Positions 37,618 to 46,228 of a stretch of DNA of 64,000 nt are shown here, in pieces. This DNA comes from Clostridium cadaveris (GTDB lineage: Bacteria > Bacillota > Clostridia > Clostridiales > Clostridiaceae). A program made the translations under genes and the position numbers. The notes under the pieces were generated by a model. That model did no database searches. It was not told the origin of the DNA and saw only the letters and a program-made list of their open reading frames with translations. The stretch's first letter is position 1. The number at the start of each line of letters is the position of its first letter. The stretch lies in assembly GCF_020911725.1 (NCBI RefSeq), contig NZ_CP076620.1, forward strand, positions 2,360,501-2,424,500, written 5' to 3'.

Positions 37618-38996
37618 TTAATTATTTAATTCAATTTCATATTTTTTAATTTTTTTATATAAAAGACTTTTATGTATTCCCATAACTTCTGCTGCCTTTG
37701 AACATTTCCAATTATACTTTTTTAATATATCACAATGATTAAACTCTTTTCATAATTCTCAACCATTTTATGAATTGAGCAATTACTATCACTATTGCAT
37801 TGAGCTACTCTACTGATATTATCCATCTTCGATGGAAGATCACACATCTTGATAACCATGTCGTCACTTACGGCATAAGCACTTTTTATTACATTCTGCA
37901 ACTCTCTTATATTTCCTGGCCAAGTATAGTTAGTAAAACAGTTTTTAACATCATCACTTAAAACTTTTAACTCTTTATATTCAACATTTAATTTATTTAA
38001 TATATAATTTGCTAATAACAAAATATCATCTTTTCTATCCTTTAATTCTATCATATGAATATTTATTACATTTAATCTATAATATAAGTCCTCTCTAAAT
38101 AATCCCTCTTCAACCATTTTACTTAGATTCTTTCTTGTAGCAGAAATCACTCTTACATCTATTTTGATAGTTTTAAGACCTCCAACCGGCTCTATTTCTC
38201 TTTCTTGAAGAACTCTTAAAAGTTTTGCCTGCATAGTTAAAGGCATATCTCCTATTTCATCTAAAAAGATTGTCCCATTATTTGCAACCAAAAACTTTCC
38301 TTTCTTTCCTCCTTTTTTTGCTCCTGTAAAAGCACCTTCATCATACCCAAATAATTCTGATTCTAATAGTTCTTCTGGTATAGCTGCACAGTTTATACTA
38401 ACCATAGGTTTATCTGATCTACTGCTGTTATTATGAATTGCTCTAGCAAAAACTTCTTTTCCTGTACCTGTTTCACCAGTTAAAAGTACTGAAAAGTTTG
38501 TTTTAGAAGCTTTCATTCCAGTTTTTTTAAGTTCAATAAAAGCTCTGTTTTCACCTATAAGCTTATCAAAGCTACATTTATCTTTAAACTGTTCTTTATA
38601 ATACTGTAGTTCCATATATTCTGACATTAACTTTTTAGCTACATCAAATGATTGTAATCTGAATTTAACTTGAGCTACTCCTGCAACTACTTCACCACTA
38701 TCATTTTCTACATAAGATCTGCTTACTATTACACTTTTTTCTTTCGTTTTTCCTCCTAAGTAATGGTGTATGGCTCCTTCTTCACAGTATTTATCTCTCA
38801 TAATGTCTAACATTTTTGTGTTTGGTATAATACTTTGTATGTGTTGTCCTATTATATATTCTCTTTCTGTCCCCAAAAAATCACAATATTTATCATTAAT
38901 ATCTATGATTATACCTTCCTTATTTACTACAATAAAACCATCATCAGTCATGGATAATACTCTTGAAAAGATATCCTTATACCATTGTTCTTTCAT
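37618..38996 (-). pseudogene. Sigma-54-dependent activator (PAS-AAA+-Fis), frameshifted before its DNA-binding domain
   Basis: Enhancer-binding protein for RpoN promoters. The intact frame encodes a PAS domain (about 8-110) and a complete AAA+ domain (about 143-385) with Walker A GETGTGKE, sigma-54 contact loop GAFTGA, Walker B FLDEIGD and the WPGNIREL segment. It stops at 37722 after NYEKSL. In the +1 frame the sequence goes on directly as ILKKYNWKCSKAAEVMGIHK and LLYKKIKKYEIELNN, a full Fis-type helix-turn-helix ending at 37618. One added A in the run at 37747-37750 would restore 459 codons. As written, the protein lacks DNA binding. Probable regulator of the crt operon. Confidence 0.88.
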
Positions 38997-39030
38997 TGTT
39001 TCATCCCCTCACTATAACCTTTAGTAAAAT

Positions 39031-39068
39031 AATAAGTCCTATAATATTATATTATAAGACTTACTATT
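39031..39068 (-). terminator. Probable terminator of the crt-etf operon
   Basis: AATAAGTCC with inner ATAATAT pairs with GACTTACTATT in a long AT-rich stem about 25 bases after the restored etfA stop. The T-run is weak (TTATTATTTTAC). Confidence 0.55.
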
Positions 39069-39093
39069 CTGTATATTTAATATTTTCTAAAAG

Positions 39094-40111
39094 TTACTCA
39101 CTTAATGATTCTATCATTTCAGGGATAATTTCATACAAGTCCCCTACAATTCCATAATCACATATGCTAAAAATAGGAGCCTTTGGATCTTTATTTATAG
39201 CAACTATATATTTAGAATCACTCATACCTGCTAAATGCTGTATTGCTCCAGATATTCCACAAGCAATATATAATTCAGGTCTAACAGTAGTTCCTGTTTG
39301 ACCTACTTGGTGAGAACTCTCTATCCATCCTGAATCTACTGCAGCTCTTGAAGCTCCAATCTCAGCGCCTAATTTATCAGCTAATTTTTTTATAAGTTCA
39401 AATCCTTCGGCTTTTTTTAATCCTCTTCCTGCTGATACTATTATTTTAGCATCAATTAAATTTACAAGTTTTTTCCTGTGGAAGAACTTTTATCAATCTA
39501 GTTCTAATCATCTCTTCGGTAAGCACTGGGTTGATAACCTCTAAAATTCCAGTTGAGGTTTCAGTCCTTTTAGCTTTTTCCATAACCCCTGGACGAACTG
39601 TTGACATTTGTGGTCTATTCTTTGGGCAAACAATAGTCGCCATTAAATTTCCACCAAAAGCTGGTCTTGTTTGCAATAATTTATTATCTGTTGGATCTAT
39701 TTCTAGCTTTGTACAATCGGCAGTTAAGCCCGTTCCAATCTTACCTGCAATTCTAGGCGCTATATCTCTTCCTATGGAAGTCGCTCCAACTAGTACAACC
39801 TCTGGTTTTTTATCTTGAATTAAATTAGCAATTGAAATTGCATATCCATCAGTTGAGAAATTTTCAAGAAGATGGTCGTTAATATAATATGCTTTATCAA
39901 CACCGTAATGAAGCAGTTCTCTTGCTTCTTTCTCTATACCATATCCAGCTATTACAACTGAAAGTTCTTTTCCTAATTGGTCGGCAAGCTTTCTCCCCTC
40001 TCCAATAAGTTCGATAGTAACAGGATTGATTTTTCCCTCTCTTTGTTCTCCTATTACCCAAACTCCATTATGATCATTCAAATTTATATCTTGATTAACT
40101 TTTGCTCTCAT
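39094..40111 (-). pseudogene. etfA: Electron transfer flavoprotein alpha subunit, frameshifted in an A6 run
   Basis: Partner of EtfB that holds FAD and passes electrons to or from the acyl-CoA dehydrogenase. The first part (220 codons) carries the N-terminal domain: VWVIGEQREGKINPVTIELIGEGRKLAD, VVLVGATSIGRDIAPRIAGKIGTGLTADCT. It stops at 39452. The FAD-binding C-terminal domain follows in another frame to 39094: [58 protein letters not shown]. Removing one A from the run at 39469-39474 joins them to about 339 aa, the usual length. RBS AGGAG; the start may also be the GTG one codon earlier. Non-functional if the break is real. Confidence 0.9.
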
Positions 40112-40124
40112 CACATTAACACTC

Positions 40125-40919
40125 CTATACTAGTTTCAAATCAGATAGTATTGCCATTAACTTCTTAGCTTTTTCAGTTTTACTTATACCTTCAATTATT
40201 TCATTATGCTTTTCTTTAACTGGAACAAAAGATTTATAAACATTTGTAGGCGAACCTTTTAATCCAATTTGAGTTGTATCAACATTTAAGTCTGCAAGCG
40301 TCAATACCGTAATCTTTTCATCTCCATTATTATAATTTTCTAAAATCCCTTTAACATTTGGATATCTAGGGTTATTTAACTCTTTTATAGCAGTTATTAA
40401 AACAGGCATCTTTACTTCTATTAGATAATCTCCAGTCTCTGTATAACGAGTTACTAATAATTTATTGCCTTCAATCTTTACTTCTTTTGCATAAGTAACC
40501 TGTGGAACTCCTAAAAATTCTGCAACCTCTGGCCCAACCTGCGCTGTATCACCATCTATAGCTTGTCTTCCACAAAATATTACATCATAATTTCCTACCT
40601 TCTCTATGGCAGAAGCAATAATTGTAGATGTGGCCCAAGTATCTGAACCGCCAAAAGCTCTGTCTGAAATTAGATATGCCTCATCAGCTCCCATTGCCAA
40701 AGCTTCTTTTAAAGCATTCTTAGCTTGAGGAGGTCCCATGCTTACAACCTTAACTATTGCACCTACTTCATTTTTTATTTTTAAAGCTTCTTCTAAAGCA
40801 TTTCTATCGTCTGGATTGATTATACTTGGCACACCATCTCTTATTAGAGTACCTGTTTCTTGATTTATTTTAACCTCATTAGTATTTGGAACTTGCTTTA
40901 AGCAAACAACTATATTCAT
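40125..40919 (-). CDS. etfB: Electron transfer flavoprotein beta subunit
   Basis: Binds AMP, or FAD in bifurcating types, and forms the ETF dimer with EtfA. The 264-aa protein starts MNIVVCLKQVPNTNEVKINQETG and shows DRNALEEALKIK, VSMGPPQAKNALKEALAMGADEAYLISD, FCGRQAIDGDTAQVGPEVAEFLGVPQVT, the ETF beta signature. It lies eleven to thirteen bases from its neighbours, bcd upstream and etfA downstream. FixA/CaiA-linked ETFs have the same order. Confidence 0.95.
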   Translation of the reverse strand: MNIVVCLKQVPNTNEVKINQETGTLIRDGVPSIINPDDRNALEEALKIKNEVGAIVKVVSMGPPQAKNALKEALAMGADEAYLISDRAFGGSDTWATSTIIASAIEKVGNYDVIFCGRQAIDGDTAQVGPEVAEFLGVPQVTYAKEVKIEGNKLLVTRYTETGDYLIEVKMPVLITAIKELNNPRYPNVKGILENYNNGDEKITVLTLADLNVDTTQIGLKGSPTNVYKSFVPVKEKHNEIIEGISKTEKAKKLMAILSDLKLV

Positions 40920-40929
40920 TGTTTTCCTC

Positions 40930-42072
40930 CTATCCTAGTACTGCTCTTGAAATAACAACTTTGTGTATTTCTGAAGTACCTTCATAAATTTCTGTAATCT
41001 TAGCATCTCTATACATTCTTTCTAATGGATAATCTTTCATATAGCCATATCCACCGTGAACTTGAAGTGCTAAATTTGTAACTTTTCTCGCAGTACGTGA
41101 TGCATTATATTTTGCCATAGCAGCTTCTTTAGTGTGTTTTTCACCTCTAGCCTTCAAATCTGCAGCATAATAAACTAAAAGCTTTGCTGATTCAACCATA
41201 GTAGCCATATCTGCTATATACCACTGGATTCCTTGTAAAGAGGAAATTGATTTTCCAAATTGTACTCTTTCTTTTGAATATTTGATACTCTCTTCTAAAG
41301 CTCCCTCAGCAATTCCTACAGCTTGAGCTCCAACTCCAATTCTTGCTCCGTCTAGACAAGTCATAGCTATATTAAATCCTTTTCCTTCTTTCCCTAATAG
41401 ATTAGCCTTTGGAACCCTACAATTATCAAATATTAATTCTGCAGTTTCAGAACCATGAATACCCATTTTCTCTTCAATTTTTCCTATTGAGAAACCCGGA
41501 GTACCTTTATCAACAATGATAGCAGACATTCCCTTTATTCCCTTTGATGGATCTGTTAAAGCAAATATTATTAATGATTCTGCTTGACCACCGCCAGAGA
41601 TAAAACACTTTGTTCCATTTAAAACATATTCATCAGTTGCTTCATCAAATATTGCAGTTGTTGTAGCTCTTGCAGCATCTGAACCTGCATTAGGCTCTGT
41701 TAAAGCAAATGCTCCTAGACAACCACCTTCAGCCATCATTGGCAGATACTTTTTCTTTTGTACCTCTGTACCAAACTTTAAAATAGCTTGTGCATATATC
41801 GTATGAATTGATAATATAGCTGCAGATGCCGCACACTTTTTAGCAATCTCATTAACAACAATTACCTTTTCTATGTCTGATCCACCAGATCCTCCATATT
41901 CCACAGGTGTTCCAATACCATTAAAACCAATCTTAGCCATTTTATTAAAAAGCTCTTTTGGGAAAATTCCTGTTCTATCCGTTTCAGCAGCTATTGGTAA
42001 TATTTCATTCTCTGCAAATTCTCTTGCTACTCTTTGAAGCATTAATTGAGCTTCTGTTAATCTAAAATCCAT
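40930..42072 (-). CDS. Acyl-CoA dehydrogenase (reductase direction likely)
   Basis: Flavoprotein reducing an enoyl-CoA with electrons from ETF, or the reverse. The 380-aa protein shows the two family signatures, ALTEPNAGSDAARA and QVHGGYGYMKDYPLERMYRD, and the catalytic Glu in IYEGTSEIHK, at the position of short/medium-chain enzymes. AGGAGG precedes the ATG. In this operon it resembles CaiA, AcdA and Bcd in position; the chain or side group accepted cannot be read from sequence. Confidence 0.93.
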   Translation of the reverse strand: MDFRLTEAQLMLQRVAREFAENEILPIAAETDRTGIFPKELFNKMAKIGFNGIGTPVEYGGSGGSDIEKVIVVNEIAKKCAASAAILSIHTIYAQAILKFGTEVQKKKYLPMMAEGGCLGAFALTEPNAGSDAARATTTAIFDEATDEYVLNGTKCFISGGGQAESLIIFALTDPSKGIKGMSAIIVDKGTPGFSIGKIEEKMGIHGSETAELIFDNCRVPKANLLGKEGKGFNIAMTCLDGARIGVGAQAVGIAEGALEESIKYSKERVQFGKSISSLQGIQWYIADMATMVESAKLLVYYAADLKARGEKHTKEAAMAKYNASRTARKVTNLALQVHGGYGYMKDYPLERMYRDAKITEIYEGTSEIHKVVISRAVLG

Positions 42073-42090
42073 AAAATTTCCTCCTATTTA

Positions 42091-43323
42091 TTAGCATACT
42101 TCACATTTTTCTTTATTCATCGTTACTATTCCAGATTCAATCAAATCTTCTATATCACTATCGCTATATCCTAGCTCTCTCAATATTTCATCTGAATGTT
42201 CTCCTATAAGTGGAGCGTCACAAGTCATATTAACTTCAATATTTCCAAACTTAATTGGAGTAGCTGCAAGCATAGTCTTATTTCCATTTTTACTTGTATG
42301 TTCATAGATATATTGATTAGCTATAGCCTGTTCATCAGTTACTACATCCTTAACATGTTGAATCTTTTCATGTGCTATATCAGCAGCAGTAAGTTTTTCA
42401 ACCATCTCATCTTGAGTGAATTTTGCGAATTCACTATCTAAAATATAAATAAGTTCTGCTGCATTTTTCTTACTTTCTGTTGAAGAAGCAAACTTCTCGT
42501 TGTTTATCAAATCTTCTCTTCCAAACAATCTGCATAATGACTCAAAATATCTTTCATGCTCTAAAATACTTAAAAATATCCATTTCCCATCCTTGCAACG
42601 ATAAGAGTTTATAACTGGAGAAATAGCATTTTTTCTAGTTTTAGGATACTCATCACTGAACTGAGTAGATGCCAATAATGATGATGCATTCCATATTGCT
42701 TGTCCAAATAATGATGCCATTACTTTTTCTCCCTTGCCTGTTTTAGCTTGTCTATACAAAGCTGCACATATACCTCCAGATAAACTACAAGAAGTTGTAG
42801 CATCTCCAAATCCTATTGGTGGATTTATAGGATTTGTGTCTTTCTCTGCAATATCAAGCATGGCTCCACTTCTTGCCCAAAAGGCAACTGTATCAAAACC
42901 GGCATTATCTTTAGCTGGTCCAAAATCACCAAATCCATTTATTTGAGCCCAAATAAGATGTGGGTGTTTTTTACTTAAGGTTTCATAATCAAGTCCTAAT
43001 CTTTTTAAAGCACCTGTTCTATAGCTTGAAACAAATACATTTGCTTCGCTTAAAAGCTTATCCATAATTTCAATTCCAACTTCACTCTTAAGATTTATAG
43101 ATAATCCTCTTTTATTTGAGTTATATGTACTATAAAACGGATTATTAAAATCTTCTATAGGCATTGTCATTGTTGCCCCTGTCTTTCTACCTGGATCTCC
43201 AAAGCTTGGCTCTACCTTAATAACATCGGCACCCCAATCAGCTAATATTTTAGCGGTTCCAGGACCTGCTACAAAATACGTTAAATCAATAACTTTAACT
43301 CCTTCTAATGGTTTATTCAACAT
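42091..43323 (-). CDS. Family III (CaiB/BaiF) CoA-transferase
   Basis: Moves CoA between carboxylic acids through an Asp-anhydride intermediate. The 410-aa protein has GVKVIDLTYFVAGPGTAKILADWGADVIKVE, NSNKRGLSINLKSEVG, GFDTVAFWARSGAM and GFGDATTSCSLSGGICAALY, with the Asp of GFGD at the place of the catalytic Asp of formyl-CoA transferase. It looks closer to the FldA/HadA/CaiB hydroxy-acid or enoyl-acid transferases than to Frc, but the substrate is inferred. A Cys-rich tail (KEKCEVC) is unusual. Confidence 0.9.
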   Translation of the reverse strand: MLNKPLEGVKVIDLTYFVAGPGTAKILADWGADVIKVEPSFGDPGRKTGATMTMPIEDFNNPFYSTYNSNKRGLSINLKSEVGIEIMDKLLSEANVFVSSYRTGALKRLGLDYETLSKKHPHLIWAQINGFGDFGPAKDNAGFDTVAFWARSGAMLDIAEKDTNPINPPIGFGDATTSCSLSGGICAALYRQAKTGKGEKVMASLFGQAIWNASSLLASTQFSDEYPKTRKNAISPVINSYRCKDGKWIFLSILEHERYFESLCRLFGREDLINNEKFASSTESKKNAAELIYILDSEFAKFTQDEMVEKLTAADIAHEKIQHVKDVVTDEQAIANQYIYEHTSKNGNKTMLAATPIKFGNIEVNMTCDAPLIGEHSDEILRELGYSDSDIEDLIESGIVTMNKEKCEVC

Positions 43324-43388
43324 TTTATTTCCTCCTTATACTGTCAATTTTGATTTTAAATATAGTATTAAAAAATAATTTATTTTTA

Positions 43389-44729
43389 TTATGGTAATCC
43401 TGGGAACATTGTAAACAGAATAACTGCAACCACAGTTCCAATAAGCGGAGTTATAACAGTTACCCAAAATATTGGCATGTAAGCATCTTTATGTGATTCT
43501 TTACATAAACCATTTGTTACAGTAACAATATATCCATTGTGTGGAAGTGAATCTAACGCTGCTGATGAAATTGCCATAGTTCTAGTTAATGCTGCCGCAG
43601 ACACACCTTTAGCTAAAAATGCTGGTCCAAGAAGTGGAGCTGCAATTCCAAGTCCCCCTGAAGCCGATCCACAGATTCCTGCTATAACTGTAGTTCCAAG
43701 TGCTGCCCCCGCAATAGGAGGTCCAGGAATATTTGTCATTGCATTAACTATAAATCCAAATCCCACTGCTGATTTTACAACCGAACCAAAAGCAACTACA
43801 GCACAAGTATTACTTATTGCTACTACTGTGGTCTTACACGTATCTCCAATATGTCCAACTATTTTTTTATTATCTTGATATTTGTTTAACAGCAAATATA
43901 CTAATAAAGCTCCAATAAATACTCCTACTTCAATTGGTACTATTGGCTTTCCATTAATTTTCACATTAATTATTAAAATTGATACTATTAACGGGATTAA
44001 TGCCATTAAACCATTAGGGCCATTCTCTCCCTTAAAATCAGATGCTGCTACCTCGTCAAATACATCTGATTCATGAGCTATAAAATGTCCACCATTTGCC
44101 TTTTCTTTTGAAACCATCTTATATAAAATAATGCTTCCAATTATAAACATTACTGCACATGACATAAACCCATTTACTGCTCCAGCCATAATATCTGTCC
44201 CTAATGTTGTAGATGGAACAATATTATGAATCTGTGGTGCTCCAGGTGCTACCATTGCAAATGTTGAACACCCAAAAGTTAATGCTGCTGGTATAAATCT
44301 TCGTGGCAAATCAGCCTCTTTAAAAATTTCTAAAGCTATTGGAAATACGGCAAAACTTACGACAAAAACACTTACTCCACCATATGCTAATATTCCACAA
44401 GCTATTGGAATAGATAGTAACGCCTTATCCTTCCCGATCCATCTTACAATCATCTTAGCAATAGATCTTGCTCCACCAGTAATCTCCATCATTTTCCCCA
44501 TTAATGTACCAGTCAAAAATATAAAGAAATTTGCCTGAAGGAATCCTACAAACCCTGCCATATAATCCACTTTGAGTGCATCATATACATTTAAATTTCC
44601 TGTTATAGCAACTATTACTGAACATACAATTGCTATTATAAAAATATTTACTCCCCTCATTACCATTACAACCAAAAGGGATAATGCTATAATAATACCT
44701 ACTAAACTTACAATTACTTCTGTGTTCAT
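43389..44729 (-). CDS. GntP family organic-acid permease
   Basis: The 446-aa protein has about twelve membrane helices. GntP-type features include FFIFLTGTLMGKMMEITGGARSIA and, in the middle, AMVAPGAPQIHNIVPSTTLGTD and GGLGIAAPLLGPAFLAKGV. Family members carry gluconate and D-beta-hydroxybutyrate by proton symport. Placed between crt and the CoA-transferase gene, it most likely brings in the acid used by this operon, taking the place of CaiT in carnitine operons. Confidence 0.88.
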   Translation of the reverse strand: MNTEVIVSLVGIIIALSLLVVMVMRGVNIFIIAIVCSVIVAITGNLNVYDALKVDYMAGFVGFLQANFFIFLTGTLMGKMMEITGGARSIAKMIVRWIGKDKALLSIPIACGILAYGGVSVFVVSFAVFPIALEIFKEADLPRRFIPAALTFGCSTFAMVAPGAPQIHNIVPSTTLGTDIMAGAVNGFMSCAVMFIIGSIILYKMVSKEKANGGHFIAHESDVFDEVAASDFKGENGPNGLMALIPLIVSILIINVKINGKPIVPIEVGVFIGALLVYLLLNKYQDNKKIVGHIGDTCKTTVVAISNTCAVVAFGSVVKSAVGFGFIVNAMTNIPGPPIAGAALGTTVIAGICGSASGGLGIAAPLLGPAFLAKGVSAAALTRTMAISSAALDSLPHNGYIVTVTNGLCKESHKDAYMPIFWVTVITPLIGTVVAVILFTMFPGLP

Positions 44730-44756
44730 AAATTGACCCCTTTCAAAATTGATAGT

Positions 44757-45551
44757 TTATTTATTTTTAAAAATAGGTTTTCTTTTTTCTATAAATGCAT
44801 CCATTCCTTCTTGCTTATCTCTTGTGGCAAAAGTTAAACCTGCAATATCTTTTTCAAGTTCAAGAGCATTTTTTAAATCCATATCCATTCCTTTATTGAT
44901 GACAACCTTTGCATATCTTACTGCTATTGGTGCCTTCTTAATTATTTCATTCATCATCTTCAATGACTCTTCTAAAAGCACATCACAAAGAACTACTTTA
45001 TTTATAAGACCAATTTCCTTAGCTTCTTCTGCTTTTACTTGTCTTCCTGTGAAAATTAACTCTTTAGCTACTCCTGTTCCAACAAGTCTTGATAATCTTT
45101 GAGTCCCGCCAAAACATGGAATAACCCCTAAATTAACTTCAGGTTGACCAAATACAGCTTTTTCTGATGCAATTCTAATATCACAACTCATAGCAAGTTC
45201 ACATCCACCACCTAGTGCATATCCGTTAACTGCTGCTATTACTGGTTTCTCAAGCTCTTCAATTTTATTAAAAACGCTTTGAGCATAACCTGCATATTTT
45301 CTACCTTCCTCGCTTTTATAGTTTTGCATCTGGCGTATATCAGCTCCAGCTACAAAAGCTTTGCCTTCTCCAGTAATAATAATTCCTAATATTTCTTCCT
45401 TTTCTGATACTATATCAATGATTTGAGATAATTCCTTAAGAGTGTCATTGTTAAGAGCGTTTAAAGCTTTAGGTCTGTTCATAGTAATAATACAGACTTT
45501 CTCTTTAACTTCCACCCTAAGATTTTTTAAGCTTTCCACTAAAGTTTCCAT
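44757..45551 (-). CDS. crt: Enoyl-CoA hydratase/crotonase family protein
   Basis: Interconverts 3-hydroxyacyl-CoA and enoyl-CoA. The 264-aa protein has the oxyanion-hole motifs AFVAGADIRQM and ALGGGCELAMSCDIRIA and both catalytic Glu residues of true hydratases (CELAMSCD and GQPEVNLGVIP). First gene of a six-gene operon; GGAGGG lies six bases before the ATG. It may be a CaiD-like dehydratase rather than the butyrate-pathway Crt, because hbd and thl are not here. Expression is expected to depend on sigma-54. Confidence 0.9.
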   Translation of the reverse strand: METLVESLKNLRVEVKEKVCIITMNRPKALNALNNDTLKELSQIIDIVSEKEEILGIIITGEGKAFVAGADIRQMQNYKSEEGRKYAGYAQSVFNKIEELEKPVIAAVNGYALGGGCELAMSCDIRIASEKAVFGQPEVNLGVIPCFGGTQRLSRLVGTGVAKELIFTGRQVKAEEAKEIGLINKVVLCDVLLEESLKMMNEIIKKAPIAVRYAKVVINKGMDMDLKNALELEKDIAGLTFATRDKQEGMDAFIEKRKPIFKNK

Positions 45552-45607
45552 TAGATTCCCTCCATTATTTAATGTTATTTTTTTAACATTTATTTTTAAT
45601 ATATAAA

Positions 45608-45624
45608 AGCAAATCTTGTGCCAA
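45608..45624 (-). promoter_or_regulatory. Sigma-54 (-24/-12) promoter of the crt operon
   Basis: The minus strand reads TTGGCACAAGATTTGCT: GG and GC are separated by exactly ten bases and TGGCAC/TTGC match the RpoN consensus. It lies 57 bases before the crt start codon, and no competing sigma-A promoter is evident. Confidence 0.88.
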
Positions 45625-45791
45625 TTCTTATTAAATTTATTTTTTATGATTAAAATTTTATTTTCAGTAAAATATTTGCACTTTATATGAAATTTAATAA
45701 TGTTTTAAATAATTTCTAACTTTAGAATTAATCGAAATCCTATATCACTAAAGAAATTTTTTCCAATATAGCTTTCAAGATATTATTTTCG

Positions 45792-45805
45792 TCTCATTTT
45801 TGAGA
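45792..45805 (-). promoter_or_regulatory. Upstream activator site 1
   Basis: TCTCATTTTTGAGA, a perfect palindrome with a four-base centre, about 170 bases upstream of the -24/-12 promoter. Confidence 0.7.
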
Positions 45806-45824
45806 ACATATTTTTAAAATCTAG

Positions 45825-45838
45825 TGTCATTTTTGAGA
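45825..45838 (-). promoter_or_regulatory. Upstream activator site 2
   Basis: TGTCATTTTTGAGA, one mismatch to site 1, 33 bases from it. Confidence 0.7.
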
Positions 45839-45844
45839 ATATAG

Positions 45845-45858
45845 TCTCATTTTTGATA
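45845..45858 (-). promoter_or_regulatory. Upstream activator site 3
   Basis: TCTCATTTTTGATA, one mismatch to site 1, 20 bases beyond site 2. The three sites lie close to multiples of a helical turn. Confidence 0.65.
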
Positions 45859-45965
45859 TATATTTTGAATAAACTAAATATAAAAATCCTAATGCATTAT
45901 AAATCTAAAGACTAAATACATTAGAATTTTTTTCGTTTAAAGAATAATTTTATGTAAAAAATTTA

Positions 45966-45997
45966 TTGAAATCTTTGCTAAGATGTGTTATTATAAT
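45966..45997 (+). promoter_or_regulatory. Promoter of tRNA-Leu(CAA)
   Basis: TTGAAA (45966-45971) is followed after 17 bases by TATTAT; an overlapping TATAAT lies at 45992-45997. The tRNA begins 13 bases later. Confidence 0.55.
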
Positions 45998-46009
45998 GAA
46001 TGTAATCTT

Positions 46010-46096
46010 GCCGGTGTGATGGAATTGGCAGACGTAGAGGACTCAAAATCCTCCGGTAGCAATACCGTGCCGGTTCAAATCCGGCCACCGGCACCA
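46010..46096 (+). tRNA. tRNA-Leu(CAA)
   Basis: Class II cloverleaf of 87 nt with encoded CCA: acceptor GCCGGTG/CACCGGC, anticodon stem GAGGA/TCCTC with loop CTCAAAA giving anticodon CAA, long variable arm CCGGTAGCAATACCG, T-arm GCCGGTTCAAATCCGGC. Confidence 0.96.
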
Positions 46097-46102
46097 AAAC
46101 GA

Positions 46103-46129
46103 GACAAATAAGACTAAATCTTATTTGTC
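46103..46129 (+). terminator. Terminator of tRNA-Leu(CAA)
   Basis: GACAAATAAGA (46103-46113) pairs perfectly with TCTTATTTGTC (46119-46129), followed by TTTTTTT. Confidence 0.9.
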
Positions 46130-46228
46130 TTTTTTTATACCTAACTTTAAGCTAAAAATGATTGAAATTTCTACACCTCAATGTTAAAACTTTTAAGTTA
46201 TTAATTTAAATAAGGGGACAAACTGTTT

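Noticed and set aside
45887-45935. CTAATG/CATTAG hairpin with a T-run on the plus strand
   Set aside because: No gene on either strand ends nearby; the stem is short and the loop long. It may be an old terminator but cannot be supported.
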